Positions 9,170 through 19,200 of a stretch of 64,000 nt of DNA are shown here, in pieces; position 1 is the first letter of the stretch; the number at the start of each line of letters is the position of its first letter. The stretch is taken from assembly GCA_902536385.1 (NCBI GenBank), contig CACAWY010000003.1, positions 62,001 through 126,000 of the forward strand, in the 5' to 3' direction. This DNA is from an uncultured Pelagibacteraceae bacterium (lineage in GTDB: Bacteria > Pseudomonadota > Alphaproteobacteria > Pelagibacterales > Pelagibacteraceae). Under the pieces are notes generated by a model, which was not told the origin of the DNA, did no database searches, and saw only the letters and a program-made list of their open reading frames with translations. A program made the position numbers and the translations under genes.

Positions 9170-9856
9170 ATGAAAAATAAGAAAAAAAATAATGTTATTG
9201 ATTTCCCAACTTCACCTTCCAAACTCGAAAGACAAGTCGAAGCAATTTTATTTTCTGCATCTGAGCCTTTAGATGTTGAAACTATTGAGAAAAGAATACA
9301 AACTTCTTCAAATTTAACTAAAATTCTTGAAGGACTTCAATCAATATATAGAAAAAGAGGTATTAATTTAGTTTGTATAAAGAATAAGTGGTCATTTAGA
9401 ACTGCTGATGATTTATCAAAGTTGATGGCATTACAAAAATCTTCTCAAAAAAAATTATCTAAAGCTACTGTTGAAACTTTAGCTATAATTGTTTACCACC
9501 AACCTGTAACAAGATCTGAGATAGAAGAGATACGCGGAGTTTCATTTGCTTCTAATACTTTAGAAATTCTCCTTGAGTTAGATTGGGTAAGGCCTGCTGG
9601 TCGTAAGGATGTACCAGGAAAACCTATTCAATACGGTACAACTGAAAATTTTTTAAATCATTTTAATATTCAAAAACTATCAGACTTACCTACAATCGAA
9701 GAACTTGGCTCTGCTGGACTTATTGATACATCCAATATTGATAAATCTATTTTTGGAACTGGCAAATTCTTTAAGGAACAGTCAATTTCTGAAAAGCAGA
9801 ATATTTATGAAGATATAGATGAAGCTATAAAAAAAGCTCCTGAAGATGAAAAATAA
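9170..9856 (+). CDS. scpB: Segregation and condensation protein B
   Basis: ScpB dimers bind the ScpA kleisin in the SMC-ScpAB complex during chromosome segregation. The 228-residue protein has the two winged-helix domains of the family. The first starts at 'LERQVEAILFSASEPLDVETI'; the second contains 'ETLAIIVYHQPVTRSEIEEIRGV' and ends at 'GRPxxY'-like 'GKPIQYGTT'. A poorly conserved acidic tail follows. The ATG begins immediately after the scpA stop (no spacer), so translational coupling is likely. TatA follows after about 40 bases. Confidence 0.94.
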   Translation: MKNKKKNNVIDFPTSPSKLERQVEAILFSASEPLDVETIEKRIQTSSNLTKILEGLQSIYRKRGINLVCIKNKWSFRTADDLSKLMALQKSSQKKLSKATVETLAIIVYHQPVTRSEIEEIRGVSFASNTLEILLELDWVRPAGRKDVPGKPIQYGTTENFLNHFNIQKLSDLPTIEELGSAGLIDTSNIDKSIFGTGKFFKEQSISEKQNIYEDIDEAIKKAPEDEK

Positions 9857-9897
9857 TTATATTTATTTAGCGATTTTTATTGTATATATTTAAGTCT

Positions 9898-10095
9898 ATG
9901 GGAATTAGTTTTTGGCAAATAGCAATAGTTGTTGTTCTAGTTGTTTTGCTCTTTGGTAGAGGAAAAATATCTAGTCTAATGGGGGATGTAGCAAAAGGAA
10001 TAAAAAGTTTTAAAAAAGGCATGTCAGACGATAACCCAACTAGCAATAATGAAGACAATTCTAAGTCAGATAATTCTGACTCTGAAAATAAATAG
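9898..10095 (+). CDS. tatA: Sec-independent translocase protein TatA
   Basis: TatA forms the oligomeric pore-like component of the twin-arginine translocase. The 65-aa protein starts '[11 protein letters not shown]', with a single short N-terminal membrane helix, then '[25 protein letters not shown]', the family's FGxxKLPxLgxxlGxaIkxFKkg amphipathic helix, then a polar acidic tail. The ORF track starts six residues earlier at a TTG; the ATG at 9898 gives the normal TatA N-terminus. It heads a tatA-tatB-tatC run. Confidence 0.95.
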   Translation: MGISFWQIAIVVVLVVLLFGRGKISSLMGDVAKGIKSFKKGMSDDNPTSNNEDNSKSDNSDSENK

Positions 10096-10100
10096 TCAAA

Positions 10101-10328
10101 ATGCCTCAAATTGGTTGGTTAGAGATTTTATCGGTAGTTATTATTGCAATATTAGTTTTAGGACCAAAACAATTTCCCATCGCACTTAAAAAAATTGGAT
10201 CTTACATAGGAAAATTAAAAAATACATTAAATAATTTTCAAAAAGAAGTATCAAATGTTACTGAAGAAATTGATTTAGAAAAAGATATTAATTCTAAAAG
10301 TGGCAATAATAAAAAAGATGTAAAATAA
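10101..10328 (+). CDS. tatB: Sec-independent translocase protein TatB
   Basis: TatB pairs with TatC in recognising twin-arginine signal peptides. The N-terminal 'MPQIGWLEILSVVIIAILVLGPKQFP' contains the conserved E8 in the membrane helix and the LGPxxLP hinge, followed by an amphipathic helix. At 75 aa it is much shorter than E. coli TatB (~170 aa), but short TatBs are usual in streamlined alphaproteobacteria. It lies five bases after tatA and one base before tatC. Confidence 0.93.
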   Translation: MPQIGWLEILSVVIIAILVLGPKQFPIALKKIGSYIGKLKNTLNNFQKEVSNVTEEIDLEKDINSKSGNNKKDVK

Positions 10329-10329
10329 A

Positions 10330-11097
10330 ATGGGCGATAATAACTCTTTTACGAGTCATTTTGTTGAATTACGTTCTAGACTACTTAACTCTATCATTTT
10401 CATTTTTATCGCTTTTGTTATCTCATATATTTTTGCTGAGAATATTTATAATTTTTTAGTAGAGCCATATGCTAAAGCTGTAAAAGATGATCAAAACTCT
10501 CGTAGATTAATTTTTACTGCGTTACATGAAACATTTATAACTTATATAAAAGTAGCTTTTTTTTCCGCAATTTTTTTAGGAAGCCCAGTTCTATTGATAC
10601 AAATTTATAAATTCATTGCTCCAGGATTATATAAAAATGAAAAAAAAGCTATTCTTCCATATCTTGTATCTACACCAATACTTTTTTTATTAGGAGGTTT
10701 ATTAGTCTATTATTTAGTAATGCCACTAGCTATAAAATTTTTTTTATCATTTGAAAGCCTAGGTTCTAATACAACTCTACCAATTCAACTTGAAGCTAAA
10801 GTAAACGAATATCTGTCTCTAATCATGAGACTAATTTTTGCGTTTGGAATAAGTTTCCAGTTACCTATACTTCTTAATTTATTAGCTAGAATTGGAGTAG
10901 TCAATTCGGAGTACCTTAAAACAAGAAGAAGATACGTGATAGTAATTATTTTTGCTTTAGCAGCTATTCTGACACCTCCTGACCCTATTACACAAGTAGG
11001 ACTAGCAATCCCTTTGTTATTACTTTATGAATTATCTATATTTACTGTAAGATTCATCGAGAAAAAAAAAGATAAAGATAATTTAAAAGATGCATAA
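10330..11097 (+). CDS. tatC: Sec-independent translocase protein TatC
   Basis: TatC is the polytopic receptor of the Tat pathway for folded proteins. At 255 aa it has six predicted membrane segments. The N-terminal 'SFTSHFVELRSRLLNSII' is the family's HLxELRxRL signature that contacts the RR motif; 'FIAPGLYKNEKKAI' is the conserved second cytoplasmic loop. The C-terminal region has 'AILTPPDPITQ', also typical. It overlaps serS by 8 bases. The M48 lipoprotein at 24-25 kb, with an RRKFLG signal, is a candidate client within the window. Confidence 0.96.
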   Translation: MGDNNSFTSHFVELRSRLLNSIIFIFIAFVISYIFAENIYNFLVEPYAKAVKDDQNSRRLIFTALHETFITYIKVAFFSAIFLGSPVLLIQIYKFIAPGLYKNEKKAILPYLVSTPILFLLGGLLVYYLVMPLAIKFFLSFESLGSNTTLPIQLEAKVNEYLSLIMRLIFAFGISFQLPILLNLLARIGVVNSEYLKTRRRYVIVIIFALAAILTPPDPITQVGLAIPLLLLYELSIFTVRFIEKKKDKDNLKDA

Positions 11098-12337
11098 TAT
11101 TAAAGATTTAAGAAAAAACTTAAAAGAATACAAAAAAAAATTTCTTGAAAGAAATTTTAATTTTCAAATTGATGTTTTTAACGATTTAGACAGCAACAAT
11201 AGAAAATTAATAAATGAAAAAGAAAAATTAGAACAAGAGAAAAAAAAATTATCAAAATTAAAAGATACGTCAAATTTTGAAAAATCAAAAAAAATATCAG
11301 AAAAAATATTAGAAATATCTAATTTGCAAAACAAAACACAAATTAAACTTAATGAATTTTTAAATATTTTACCAAATTTAGCCCTTGAAGAAGTTCCTGT
11401 TGGTAAAGATGAAAAAGCAAATAAACTGATAAATCAGTCTGGGATTAAAAAAGAGTATTCTTTTGAACCCAAATCTCATATCGAAATTGGATCGAAAGGC
11501 AATATGATAGATTTTGATACGTCGATCAAATTATCTGGTTCAAGATTTGTAGTTCTTAAAGATAAAATTGCATTATTGGAGAGAGCTTTAATTAATTTTA
11601 TGATGGATATTCATACCAATGAATTTGATTATATGGAGATCTCTCCCCCTTTAATTGTAAATGAGGATGTAATGTTTGGTACAGGGCAACTCCCAAAATT
11701 TGAAGAAGATCAATTCGAAATTAAATTTGAAAACACTGATCAAAGAAAGTTTTTAATACCAACTGCTGAAGTAGTTTTAACAAATTTAGTTAGAAAATCT
11801 TTAATAAATAAAGATCATTTACCATTAAGATTTGTGGCTTCAACACCTTGTTTTCGAAAAGAGGCCGGTAGTTATGGAAAAGACACAAGAGGAATGATTA
11901 GACAACATCAGTTTTATAAAGTTGAGTTAGTAAGTATTGTTGAACCTATAGACTGCAAACAAGAATTAGATCGTATGTTAAATTGTGCAAAAAGTGTCCT
12001 AGATAAATTAGAAATTCCTTATCAAATAGTTTTATTATCTTCAGGTGATATGGGATTTAGTTCAGAAAAGACATTTGATATCGAAGTATGGATACCCTCT
12101 GAAAAAAAATATAGGGAAATCTCAAGTTGCTCATCATGCGGATCTTTTCAAGCAAGAAGAATGGGTGCTAAATATAAATCTAGTAATGGCAACGATTTTG
12201 TTGGCACATTGAATGGTTCAGGTCTAGCTGTAGGAAGACTTTTAATAGCTTTATTAGAAAATAATCAAAATAAAGATGGCTCTGTTACTATACCAAATGT
12301 TTTAAAAAAATATATGAATAATCTAGATAAAATTTGA
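11090..12337 (+). CDS. serS: Serine--tRNA ligase
   Basis: SerS charges tRNA-Ser, and tRNA-Sec where present. The 415-aa class II synthetase begins with the antiparallel coiled-coil arm (about residues 25-100, very Lys/Glu-rich), which binds the long variable arm of tRNA-Ser. Class II motifs follow: 'TPCFRKEAGSYGKDTRGMIRQHQF' (motif 2) and 'NGSGLAVGRLLIALLEN' (motif 3). Position after tatC is the standard alphaproteobacterial order. The usual downstream surE and pcm genes are absent; yajC comes next after a 47-base gap. A tRNA-Ser gene is also in the window. Confidence 0.96.
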   Translation: MHNIKDLRKNLKEYKKKFLERNFNFQIDVFNDLDSNNRKLINEKEKLEQEKKKLSKLKDTSNFEKSKKISEKILEISNLQNKTQIKLNEFLNILPNLALEEVPVGKDEKANKLINQSGIKKEYSFEPKSHIEIGSKGNMIDFDTSIKLSGSRFVVLKDKIALLERALINFMMDIHTNEFDYMEISPPLIVNEDVMFGTGQLPKFEEDQFEIKFENTDQRKFLIPTAEVVLTNLVRKSLINKDHLPLRFVASTPCFRKEAGSYGKDTRGMIRQHQFYKVELVSIVEPIDCKQELDRMLNCAKSVLDKLEIPYQIVLLSSGDMGFSSEKTFDIEVWIPSEKKYREISSCSSCGSFQARRMGAKYKSSNGNDFVGTLNGSGLAVGRLLIALLENNQNKDGSVTIPNVLKKYMNNLDKI

Positions 12338-12384
12338 TAAAATTTAACTTGTTTATCTAATACATTTATTATATTTGTCTCCTC

Positions 12385-12669
12385 ATGAGTGGTCAAGGCA
12401 TAGCACAATTTATACCCTTAATACTAATATTTGTAATTTTTTACTTTTTTCTAATAAGACCTCAGCAAAAAAGGGTAAAAGATCATAAAGCAATGGTAGA
12501 GGCTTTAAAAAAAGGTGATGAGGTAATTACTTCAGGAGGAATAATTGGGGTTGTAGATCGTGTCATGGAGGATGATAGAATTGAAGTGATAATAGGTGAG
12601 GGCACAAAAGTCCAAATTATACGATCGACAATTACAAGCTTGCTTAAAAAAGAAGAAGTAAAAAAATAA
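12385..12669 (+). CDS. yajC: Preprotein translocase accessory subunit YajC
   Basis: YajC is a small single-pass inner-membrane protein that joins SecD and SecF in the holotranslocon. The sequence has an N-terminal membrane helix ending in 'FLIRPQQKRVKDHKAMVEALKKGDEVITSGGIIGVV', which is the family signature (RPQxKrxkexxxmlxxLkkGDeVvTxgGi.G.V). At 94 aa the length is normal. It is followed nine bases later by secD, then secF, as in most proteobacteria. Confidence 0.95.
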   Translation: MSGQGIAQFIPLILIFVIFYFFLIRPQQKRVKDHKAMVEALKKGDEVITSGGIIGVVDRVMEDDRIEVIIGEGTKVQIIRSTITSLLKKEEVKK

Positions 12670-12678
12670 TTCTTTTTC

Positions 12679-14223
12679 GTGTTAAATTTTTCTAAAATAA
12701 ATATTTTACTCATATATTTAATTTTTTTTATTACATCAATTTTTTCATTTTTAAATCTTCAAAAAAACGAAAATATAATAATAGATAAGAAAGTAAATTT
12801 AGGTTTAGACCTTCAAGGAGGATCTTACTTATTATTAGAAATAAACTCAGAGTCTCTTATTAAAGAAAAAATTCAATCAAAAGTTATTCCAATCAAAAAA
12901 TTATTGAAAGATAATAATTTGAATTATAGTGATTTTAAAATTGATAAAAAAAAATTAATTTTTAAGATTAATGATTTTGATAAATTAGAATTAATATTAT
13001 TTTCAAAAAAAGATAATTTAATAAACCCTTATATTGATCAATATAGATCTTTTGAATTAGATTATAAAAAATTAAATGATAATTATGTAGAAGTTTCTCT
13101 TTCAAAATTTGGAATTTTGACTATTAATAACGCTGCATTAAAACAGTCAATTGAAATTGTAAGACGCAGAATAGATGATGTTGGAACGAAGGAGCCAACT
13201 ATATTACAAAGAGGAGAGAAAAGAATTTTAGTAGAATTACCTGGTTTAAAAGATCCAGAAAGAATTAAAAAACTTTTAGGCAAAACAGCACAATTGAATT
13301 TTAGGCTTGTTAGTGAAAATTCTGAATTTGGTATTGATGAACTTATTTCAGAGGATGGCGAGACTTTAAAGATAAGTAAAAGAATTGTTATGAGTGGAGA
13401 AAACTTAATGGACGCACAACCAAGTATACAAAATCAACAAAATGAACCAGTAGTTTCTTTTACTTTAGATAGACTTGGTGCACAAAAATTTGGTAGAGCC
13501 ACTACCGATAATGTTGGTAAGAGATTAGCAATTATTCTCGATGGTAAAATAATTAGTGCGCCAAATATAAATGAACCCATAACTTCAGGAAACGGAATGA
13601 TATCAGGAAATTTTACTTTTCAAGAAGCTACGGATTTGGCTTTACTACTTAGATCTGGTGCCTTGCCAACCCCATTAGAGGTTGTCGAAGAACGGACAGT
13701 TGGTCCTGATTTAGGAGAAGACTCAATTAGATCAGGGATCACCTCACTTATAGTTGGATTTATTTTAGTAATATTTTTTATGTTTTATAAGTATAAAATA
13801 TTTGGATTAATTGCTAATACAGCTTTAATTGCTAATTTATTAATGCTAGTAGGAATTTTGACAATTTTAGAGGCAACATTAACGTTACCAGGTATTGCAG
13901 GAATAATTTTAACAGTAGGAATGGCTGTGGACGCAAATGTTTTAATTTTTGAGAGAATTAAGGAAGAATTAAAAACAGAAAAATCAATAATACATGCATT
14001 TGACACAGGATATTCTAAGGCGAAAATCACTGTTCTTGATGCAAATATAACTACACTTATCGCAGCTGTAATATTATTTGCTTTTGGATCAGGACCAGTA
14101 AAAGGATTTGCAATAACTTTGGGTATAGGAATCATAACCACTTTATTTACTGCATACTTTTTAGCAAGACATTTAACGTCAATTATAGTTTTAAAGAACG
14201 ATAGGAAAGAAATAAAAATTTAA
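12679..14223 (+). CDS. secD: Protein translocase subunit SecD
   Basis: SecD, with SecF, uses the proton gradient to help pull exported proteins through SecYEG. The 514-aa protein has an N-terminal membrane helix, 'LGLDLQGGSYLLLEI' (D1 motif), periplasmic P1 domains with 'RRIDDVGTKEPTI', and 'SGALPTPLEVVEERTVGPDLGEDS' before five C-terminal membrane helices with 'GMAVDANVLIFERIKEE', the RND-type motif. The start is GTG at 12679; no ATG gives a complete first helix. It overlaps secF by one base (TAATG). Confidence 0.95.
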   Translation: MLNFSKINILLIYLIFFITSIFSFLNLQKNENIIIDKKVNLGLDLQGGSYLLLEINSESLIKEKIQSKVIPIKKLLKDNNLNYSDFKIDKKKLIFKINDFDKLELILFSKKDNLINPYIDQYRSFELDYKKLNDNYVEVSLSKFGILTINNAALKQSIEIVRRRIDDVGTKEPTILQRGEKRILVELPGLKDPERIKKLLGKTAQLNFRLVSENSEFGIDELISEDGETLKISKRIVMSGENLMDAQPSIQNQQNEPVVSFTLDRLGAQKFGRATTDNVGKRLAIILDGKIISAPNINEPITSGNGMISGNFTFQEATDLALLLRSGALPTPLEVVEERTVGPDLGEDSIRSGITSLIVGFILVIFFMFYKYKIFGLIANTALIANLLMLVGILTILEATLTLPGIAGIILTVGMAVDANVLIFERIKEELKTEKSIIHAFDTGYSKAKITVLDANITTLIAAVILFAFGSGPVKGFAITLGIGIITTLFTAYFLARHLTSIIVLKNDRKEIKI

Positions 14224-15128
14224 TGATAAAAAATATTAATTTTGTTTCAAAATTCAAAAAAGCAAATGTTGCCTCGATCTTAATTTTTGTTTTTAGTGTG
14301 TTTTTTATTACCTTAAAAGGCTTAAATTATGGTATCGATTTTAAAGGTGGAACTTTAATAGAGTTAAGAACAGATATTTCTGTTAATGCATCTTCAATAA
14401 GAGACTCATTAAATAGTATGAGCTTAGGTGATGTTAATGTAAAAAAATTTGGAAGAGACGGTGATTATTTAATAAAAGTAGAGCAAAAAAATACTAATAA
14501 TAGTAATTTAATTCCACAAATAAAAAAAACATTATCTGATAGCCTAAACTCAGAAGTTGATTTCAGAAGAGTCGAGAATGTTGGTCCTAAAGTAAGTTCT
14601 GAATTATTAGAGTCATCAATAATTGCAATTTCACTAGCTTTAGCTGCTATGCTTTTTTATATATGGATAAGGTTCGAATGGCAGTTTAGTGTTGGTTCAA
14701 TCATTGCTTTATTTCACGATGTAATAATTACTTTAGGTATTTTTTCGATATTATCCTTAGAAATAAATTTATCAATAATTGCAGCAGTGCTTACAATAGT
14801 TGGTTATTCAATGAATGACACAGTTGTAATATATGATAGAATAAGGGAAAATCTATTCAAATATAGTAAAATAAGTATAAGTGATATTGCCAATCTTTCT
14901 ATTAATGAGACATTGGCGAGAACAATTATTACATCAGTTACTACATTGTTAGCATTACTATCTATTTTTATTTTGGGAGGTGAAATTTTAAGAGGGTTTT
15001 CTTTTGCAATGATTTTAGGTGTTTTAATTGGCACTTACTCATCTATTTTCGTAGCATCACCAATATTAAAGTTTTTTAAAGTGAGTTCTAAAACTTTAGA
15101 AAAAGATGAGGAAAAAATTGTCCCTTAA
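14223..15128 (+). CDS. secF: Protein translocase subunit SecF
   Basis: SecF is the six-helix partner of SecD. At 301 aa it has 'GLNYGIDFKGGTLIEL' after the first membrane helix, 'RVENVGPKVSSEL' in the periplasmic domain, and 'YSMNDTVVIYDRIREN' in the cytoplasmic-facing motif, all typical. The start overlaps the secD stop by one base. Its stop is immediately next to the stop of the convergent PuuD-like gene, with no spacer for separate terminators. Confidence 0.95.
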   Translation: MIKNINFVSKFKKANVASILIFVFSVFFITLKGLNYGIDFKGGTLIELRTDISVNASSIRDSLNSMSLGDVNVKKFGRDGDYLIKVEQKNTNNSNLIPQIKKTLSDSLNSEVDFRRVENVGPKVSSELLESSIIAISLALAAMLFYIWIRFEWQFSVGSIIALFHDVIITLGIFSILSLEINLSIIAAVLTIVGYSMNDTVVIYDRIRENLFKYSKISISDIANLSINETLARTIITSVTTLLALLSIFILGGEILRGFSFAMILGVLIGTYSSIFVASPILKFFKVSSKTLEKDEEKIVP

Positions 15129-15731
15129 TTAATAAAGGTTTTGTGCAGCTACCATTGAAAGCAACATAGGAAAAGATAACAAGGTATTTGCTCTTGAAAA
15201 TAACATTGCAGTTTTTGCAGATTTAGCTTTTTCTTCAGTAGAACAATCAACTATACCTAATGCTTTTTTTTGGTTAGGCCAAATTACGAACCACACATTA
15301 TAAGCCATTATTATTCCTAGCCACATTCCTATACCTATTGCTGTAGTTTTCGGATCTCCACTGCCAATTCCAAGGATCATTGCTTGATGAACGTATCCTT
15401 GTAGATAAGATACAACTAGTCCAGTAATTATTGTTCCTAAGGCCGCCCACCTGAACCAGAATAAAGCTTTAGGAGCAATAACTTTACCTATAGCTGGCTT
15501 CTGCTCATCAGGTATGTTTGGCATAGAAGGAATTTGGACAAAATTAAAATACCACAATAGACCGATCCACATTATGCCCGTAAGAACATGGAGATATCTA
15601 AACAACCAACTAAAAAAATACCTATCTAAAACAAATCCATCACCAAAAAAGTGCAAACCTATTAATAATAAAATTGCAATACCAAGTGAAAGATGAACAG
15701 TTTTTGATAACGATTGTAAGATATTAGTCAT
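15129..15731 (-). CDS. PuuD-like urate hydroxylase membrane-domain protein (no cytochrome c domain)
   Basis: This 200-aa integral membrane protein has about five to six hydrophobic segments. It resembles the membrane domain of PuuD (DUF989), an inner-membrane urate hydroxylase that in characterised form is fused to a C-terminal cytochrome c. Cues are 'RYLHVLTGIMWIGLLWYFNFVQIPSMP', 'ALFWFRWAALGTIITGL' and 'GIGMWLGIIMAYNVWFVIWPNQKKALG'. No CxxCH haem motif is present, and no other purine-degradation gene is nearby, so urate as substrate is unproven. The conserved His and Trp could support haem b binding. It sits between convergent secF and divergent-side uvrA. Confidence 0.7.
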   Translation of the reverse strand: MTNILQSLSKTVHLSLGIAILLLIGLHFFGDGFVLDRYFFSWLFRYLHVLTGIMWIGLLWYFNFVQIPSMPNIPDEQKPAIGKVIAPKALFWFRWAALGTIITGLVVSYLQGYVHQAMILGIGSGDPKTTAIGIGMWLGIIMAYNVWFVIWPNQKKALGIVDCSTEEKAKSAKTAMLFSRANTLLSFPMLLSMVAAQNLY

Positions 15732-15757
15732 TATTTTTTATATCATAAATTATACTT

Positions 15758-18637
15758 TTAAGCAGTCTTTTTCATTGACCCGTTTCCAATTAATTCTCTA
15801 ATAAATTTACCTGTGTAACTGCCTTTTATGCTTGAAACTTTCTCAGGAGTGCCTTCTGCAATAATTTTACCACCATTTATACCTCCTTCTGGACCCATAT
15901 CAATTATATGATCAGCAGTTTTAATTACATCTAAATTATGTTCTATAACGACTACAGTATTACCAGTATTTGCAAATGCTTGTAATATTTCTAACAATTT
16001 TTTGATATCATGAGAATGTAATCCTGTTGTAGGCTCGTCTAAGATATACAAAGTTCTTCCAGTTGGCCTTTTCGATAATTCTTTCGCTAATTTAATTCTT
16101 TGCGCCTCACCTCCAGATAAAGTGGTAGCTTGTTGACCAATTTTCATATATCCAAGTCCTACATGTTTTAGAGTTATTAATTTAGATTTAATGCTTTGAA
16201 TATTCTCAAAAAATACACAACCCTCATCAACTGTCATATCTAAAACATCAGCTATATTCTTATTTTTAAATCTTATTTCTAAAGTTTCTCTATTATATCT
16301 TGCGCCTTTACAAGTATCGCAAGGTATAAAAACATCAGGTAAGAAATGCATTTCATAAGTTAAAACACCATCTCCCTCACAAGTTTCGCATCTTCCACCT
16401 TTAACATTAAAAGAATATCTTCCAACTTTGTAACCTCTCGCTTTTGACTCAGGAAGACTTGCAAACCATTCTCTTATCGGTCCGAATGCACCAGTATATG
16501 TTGCAGGATTTGACCTTGGCGTTCTTCCAATAGGTGACTGATCAATATCAATAATTTTATCTATTAATTCATTTCCTTTAAATCCGGTAAAAGCTTTAGG
16601 TACTTTTCGACTTTTATTTTTGTTTAGTATTAAGTTAAAAGCATTGTACAGCGTATGCAAAATTAAAGTTGATTTACCACTTCCAGATACACCTGTTACA
16701 CATGTAAATGTTCCTACAGGTATTTTTAAATTCACTTTTTTTAAATTATTTCCACTAGCTCCACTGATTTCAATAAATCTTCCGTTTTTTGCGGACCTTC
16801 TTTTTTTGGGGATTGGAATAAATTTTTTACCCGATAAATAATTTCCAGTTATACTTTTTTCATTTTCAATTATTTTTTTTACTTCACCCTCTGCAACAAT
16901 TTTCCCACCATTTAATCCTGCTTCTGGACCAATATCAATTATATGATCTGAATTTTCCATTGTCTCAATATCATGCTCAACAACAATGACTGTATTTCCT
17001 AAGTCTCTTAATCTTTTTAAAGCTGAAATTAATTTTTTATTATCTCTTTGATGTAATCCTATTGAAGGTTCATCTAAAACATATAATACACCAGTCAGCC
17101 CCGATCCAATTTGAGATGCAAGTCTTATTCTTTGAGCTTCTCCTCCTGATAAAGTTCCAGACTCTCTTGATAAAGTTAAGTAATTTAAGCCAACATTCAA
17201 AAGAAAGTTTAATCTTTCGTTAATCTCTTTTAATATATGTTGTGAAATTTTTTTTTCTTTTTCGTTCAAAATACCTTCTAAATCGGTAAACCATTTTTGT
17301 GCAATATCTATTGACTTTTCCGTCACCTGACTAATATTTAAATTATTTATTTTTACACAAAGAGCTTCATCTTTTAATCTCATCCCTTTACATTTTTCAC
17401 AGTTAGACTCGCTTTGATATTGAGATATTTCTTCTCTTTTCCATTCACTATCAGTTTCTAAATATCTTCTTTCTAAATTATTAATAACACCTTCAAAAGT
17501 CTTTTTGGTACTATAAGCTTCATATCCATCATCGTAAGAAAACTTTATCTCATCTTCGTCTGAACCATATAAAATTATATCTTGGATATTTTTTGGGATT
17601 TTTTTCCATGGGTCTGATAATGAAATTTTGTAGTGCTTAGCTAAAGACGCTAAGGTTTGAGCATAGTATAAAGATGTTGATTTTGACCATGGTTCAATTA
17701 CTCCATCTTGTAGGCTTTTTTTGGGATCTGTCACTACAAGATTTGGATCTACGTTAAGGTTGTGTCCTATGCCCTCACATTCTTCACAAGCACCATAAGG
17801 AGAATTAAATGAAAATAATCTTGGTTCAATTTCCTCAATAGTGAAACCACTTTCAGGACAAGAAAATTTAGATGAAAAGGTAATTGACTCCATTTTTCTA
17901 AATTTTTTTGGCAAAGTCTCATTCTCATATTCTACTACCAACAAACCATCAGATAAATTTACAGCTGTTTCTACACTGTCCGCAAGCCTATTTCCTAAGT
18001 TTGAATTTAATATAATTCTATCAACTATTATTGAAATATCATGTTTAACTTTTTTATTTAAATTTGGAAATTCATCTATATTTAAATATTTTCCATCAAC
18101 CTTAATTTTAGAAAATCCTCTTTTTTTATAATTTAAAATTTCTTTCTTATATTCTCCCTTTCTTCCTCTTACTATAGGAGCTAAAATATAAATTGTATTG
18201 TTTTTTGGAAGTTTTTTTATTTTATCTACCATTTCGCTTATTGACTGAGATTTTATTGGTTTCCCTGTGAAAGGCGAATATGGAATACCAATTCTGGCAA
18301 ACAGTACTCTCATATAATCGTAAATTTCGGTTACTGTAGCAACTGTTGACCTCGGATTTTTGGACGTATTTTTTTGTTCAATTGAAATTGCAGGACTTAA
18401 ACCCTCAATAAAATCCACATTGGGTTTTTTCATTTTATCTAAAAATTGTCTTGCATAAGAAGATAAACTTTCTACGTATCTTCTTTGTCCTTCAGCGTAA
18501 ATTGTATCAAAAGCCAAAGAGGATTTGCCAGAACCAGAAAGTCCTGTTATCACAACTAGTTTCTCTTTTGGAATTTCAAGAGAAACATTTTTTAAGTTGT
18601 GTTCTTTGGCCCCTTTTACAACGATTTTTTTCAACAT
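15758..18637 (-). CDS. uvrA: UvrABC system protein A
   Basis: UvrA is the damage-recognition ATPase of nucleotide excision repair. The 959-aa protein has two ABC modules with Walker A motifs 'GLSGSGKSS' (~residue 31) and 'GVSGSGKST' (~650), signature '[12 protein letters not shown]' and '[12 protein letters not shown]', and Walker B '[10 protein letters not shown]' and '[10 protein letters not shown]'. The C-terminal zinc module is intact (CETCEGDG...CDTCKGARY). In the first zinc module the leading CxxC reads CPES, a Ser replacement I recall from other alphaproteobacteria. It is divergent from ssb across about 100 AT-rich bases, the usual uvrA/ssb arrangement. Confidence 0.97.
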   Translation of the reverse strand: MLKKIVVKGAKEHNLKNVSLEIPKEKLVVITGLSGSGKSSLAFDTIYAEGQRRYVESLSSYARQFLDKMKKPNVDFIEGLSPAISIEQKNTSKNPRSTVATVTEIYDYMRVLFARIGIPYSPFTGKPIKSQSISEMVDKIKKLPKNNTIYILAPIVRGRKGEYKKEILNYKKRGFSKIKVDGKYLNIDEFPNLNKKVKHDISIIVDRIILNSNLGNRLADSVETAVNLSDGLLVVEYENETLPKKFRKMESITFSSKFSCPESGFTIEEIEPRLFSFNSPYGACEECEGIGHNLNVDPNLVVTDPKKSLQDGVIEPWSKSTSLYYAQTLASLAKHYKISLSDPWKKIPKNIQDIILYGSDEDEIKFSYDDGYEAYSTKKTFEGVINNLERRYLETDSEWKREEISQYQSESNCEKCKGMRLKDEALCVKINNLNISQVTEKSIDIAQKWFTDLEGILNEKEKKISQHILKEINERLNFLLNVGLNYLTLSRESGTLSGGEAQRIRLASQIGSGLTGVLYVLDEPSIGLHQRDNKKLISALKRLRDLGNTVIVVEHDIETMENSDHIIDIGPEAGLNGGKIVAEGEVKKIIENEKSITGNYLSGKKFIPIPKKRRSAKNGRFIEISGASGNNLKKVNLKIPVGTFTCVTGVSGSGKSTLILHTLYNAFNLILNKNKSRKVPKAFTGFKGNELIDKIIDIDQSPIGRTPRSNPATYTGAFGPIREWFASLPESKARGYKVGRYSFNVKGGRCETCEGDGVLTYEMHFLPDVFIPCDTCKGARYNRETLEIRFKNKNIADVLDMTVDEGCVFFENIQSIKSKLITLKHVGLGYMKIGQQATTLSGGEAQRIKLAKELSKRPTGRTLYILDEPTTGLHSHDIKKLLEILQAFANTGNTVVVIEHNLDVIKTADHIIDMGPEGGINGGKIIAEGTPEKVSSIKGSYTGKFIRELIGNGSMKKTA

Positions 18638-18738
18638 TTTTTTTAAACTAAATAATTATCACCTTATATTTACTTATCAAATATGATATAAATAAAAGAC
18701 TTTAAATAATATAAAATCAACTTTAATTCAAAAATATT

Positions 18739-19194
18739 ATGGCTGGAAGTTTAAATAAAGTACAATTAATAGGTCGTTTAGGCGCAGACCCTGAGATTAA
18801 ACAAATGGTTAATGGAAAAAGTGTAGCAAGACTTAGTATTGCTACAAGCCAATCTTGGAAAGATAAATCTAGCGGAGAAAAAAAAGAAAAAACTGAATGG
18901 CACAGAGTTGTAATATTCAACGAAGGTCTAGTAAATGTTGTTCAACAGTACGTTAAAAAAGGAGCAAATGTCTATGTTGAAGGTCAATTAAGCACTAGAA
19001 AATGGAAAGATGAAGCCAGTGGTCAAGATAAATATTCTACTGAAGTAGTCTTACAAGGTTACAATTCTAGTCTAACAATGCTTGATAGTAAAAATAGTAA
19101 TAGCTCAAATTTAGTTTCAGAAAATAAAAGTTCACTTCCAAATGATAATATTAATCAAGATAATTCTGATTTAGACGATGAAATTCCTTTCTAA
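18739..19194 (+). CDS. ssb: Single-stranded DNA-binding protein
   Basis: SSB coats single-stranded DNA in replication and repair. The 151-aa protein has an N-terminal OB fold (about 1-110) starting 'MAGSLNKVQLIGRLGADPE', with 'TEWHRVVIFNEG' and 'VYVEGQLSTRKWKD'. A Ser/Asn/Asp-rich disordered linker follows, ending in the conserved 'DDEIPF' tail that docks partner proteins such as RecG, RecJ and Pol III, of which recG and recJ are also in this window. It sits divergent from uvrA and six bases before gyrA. Confidence 0.97.
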   Translation: MAGSLNKVQLIGRLGADPEIKQMVNGKSVARLSIATSQSWKDKSSGEKKEKTEWHRVVIFNEGLVNVVQQYVKKGANVYVEGQLSTRKWKDEASGQDKYSTEVVLQGYNSSLTMLDSKNSNSSNLVSENKSSLPNDNINQDNSDLDDEIPF

Positions 19195-19200
19195 ATTTCC

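Noticed and set aside
9867-10109. 80-aa minus-strand ORF opposite tatA
   Set aside because: It is the shadow of tatA, which has clear family motifs on the plus strand.
13785-14141. 118-aa minus-strand ORF within secD
   Set aside because: Antisense shadow of the conserved SecD membrane helices; no family features.
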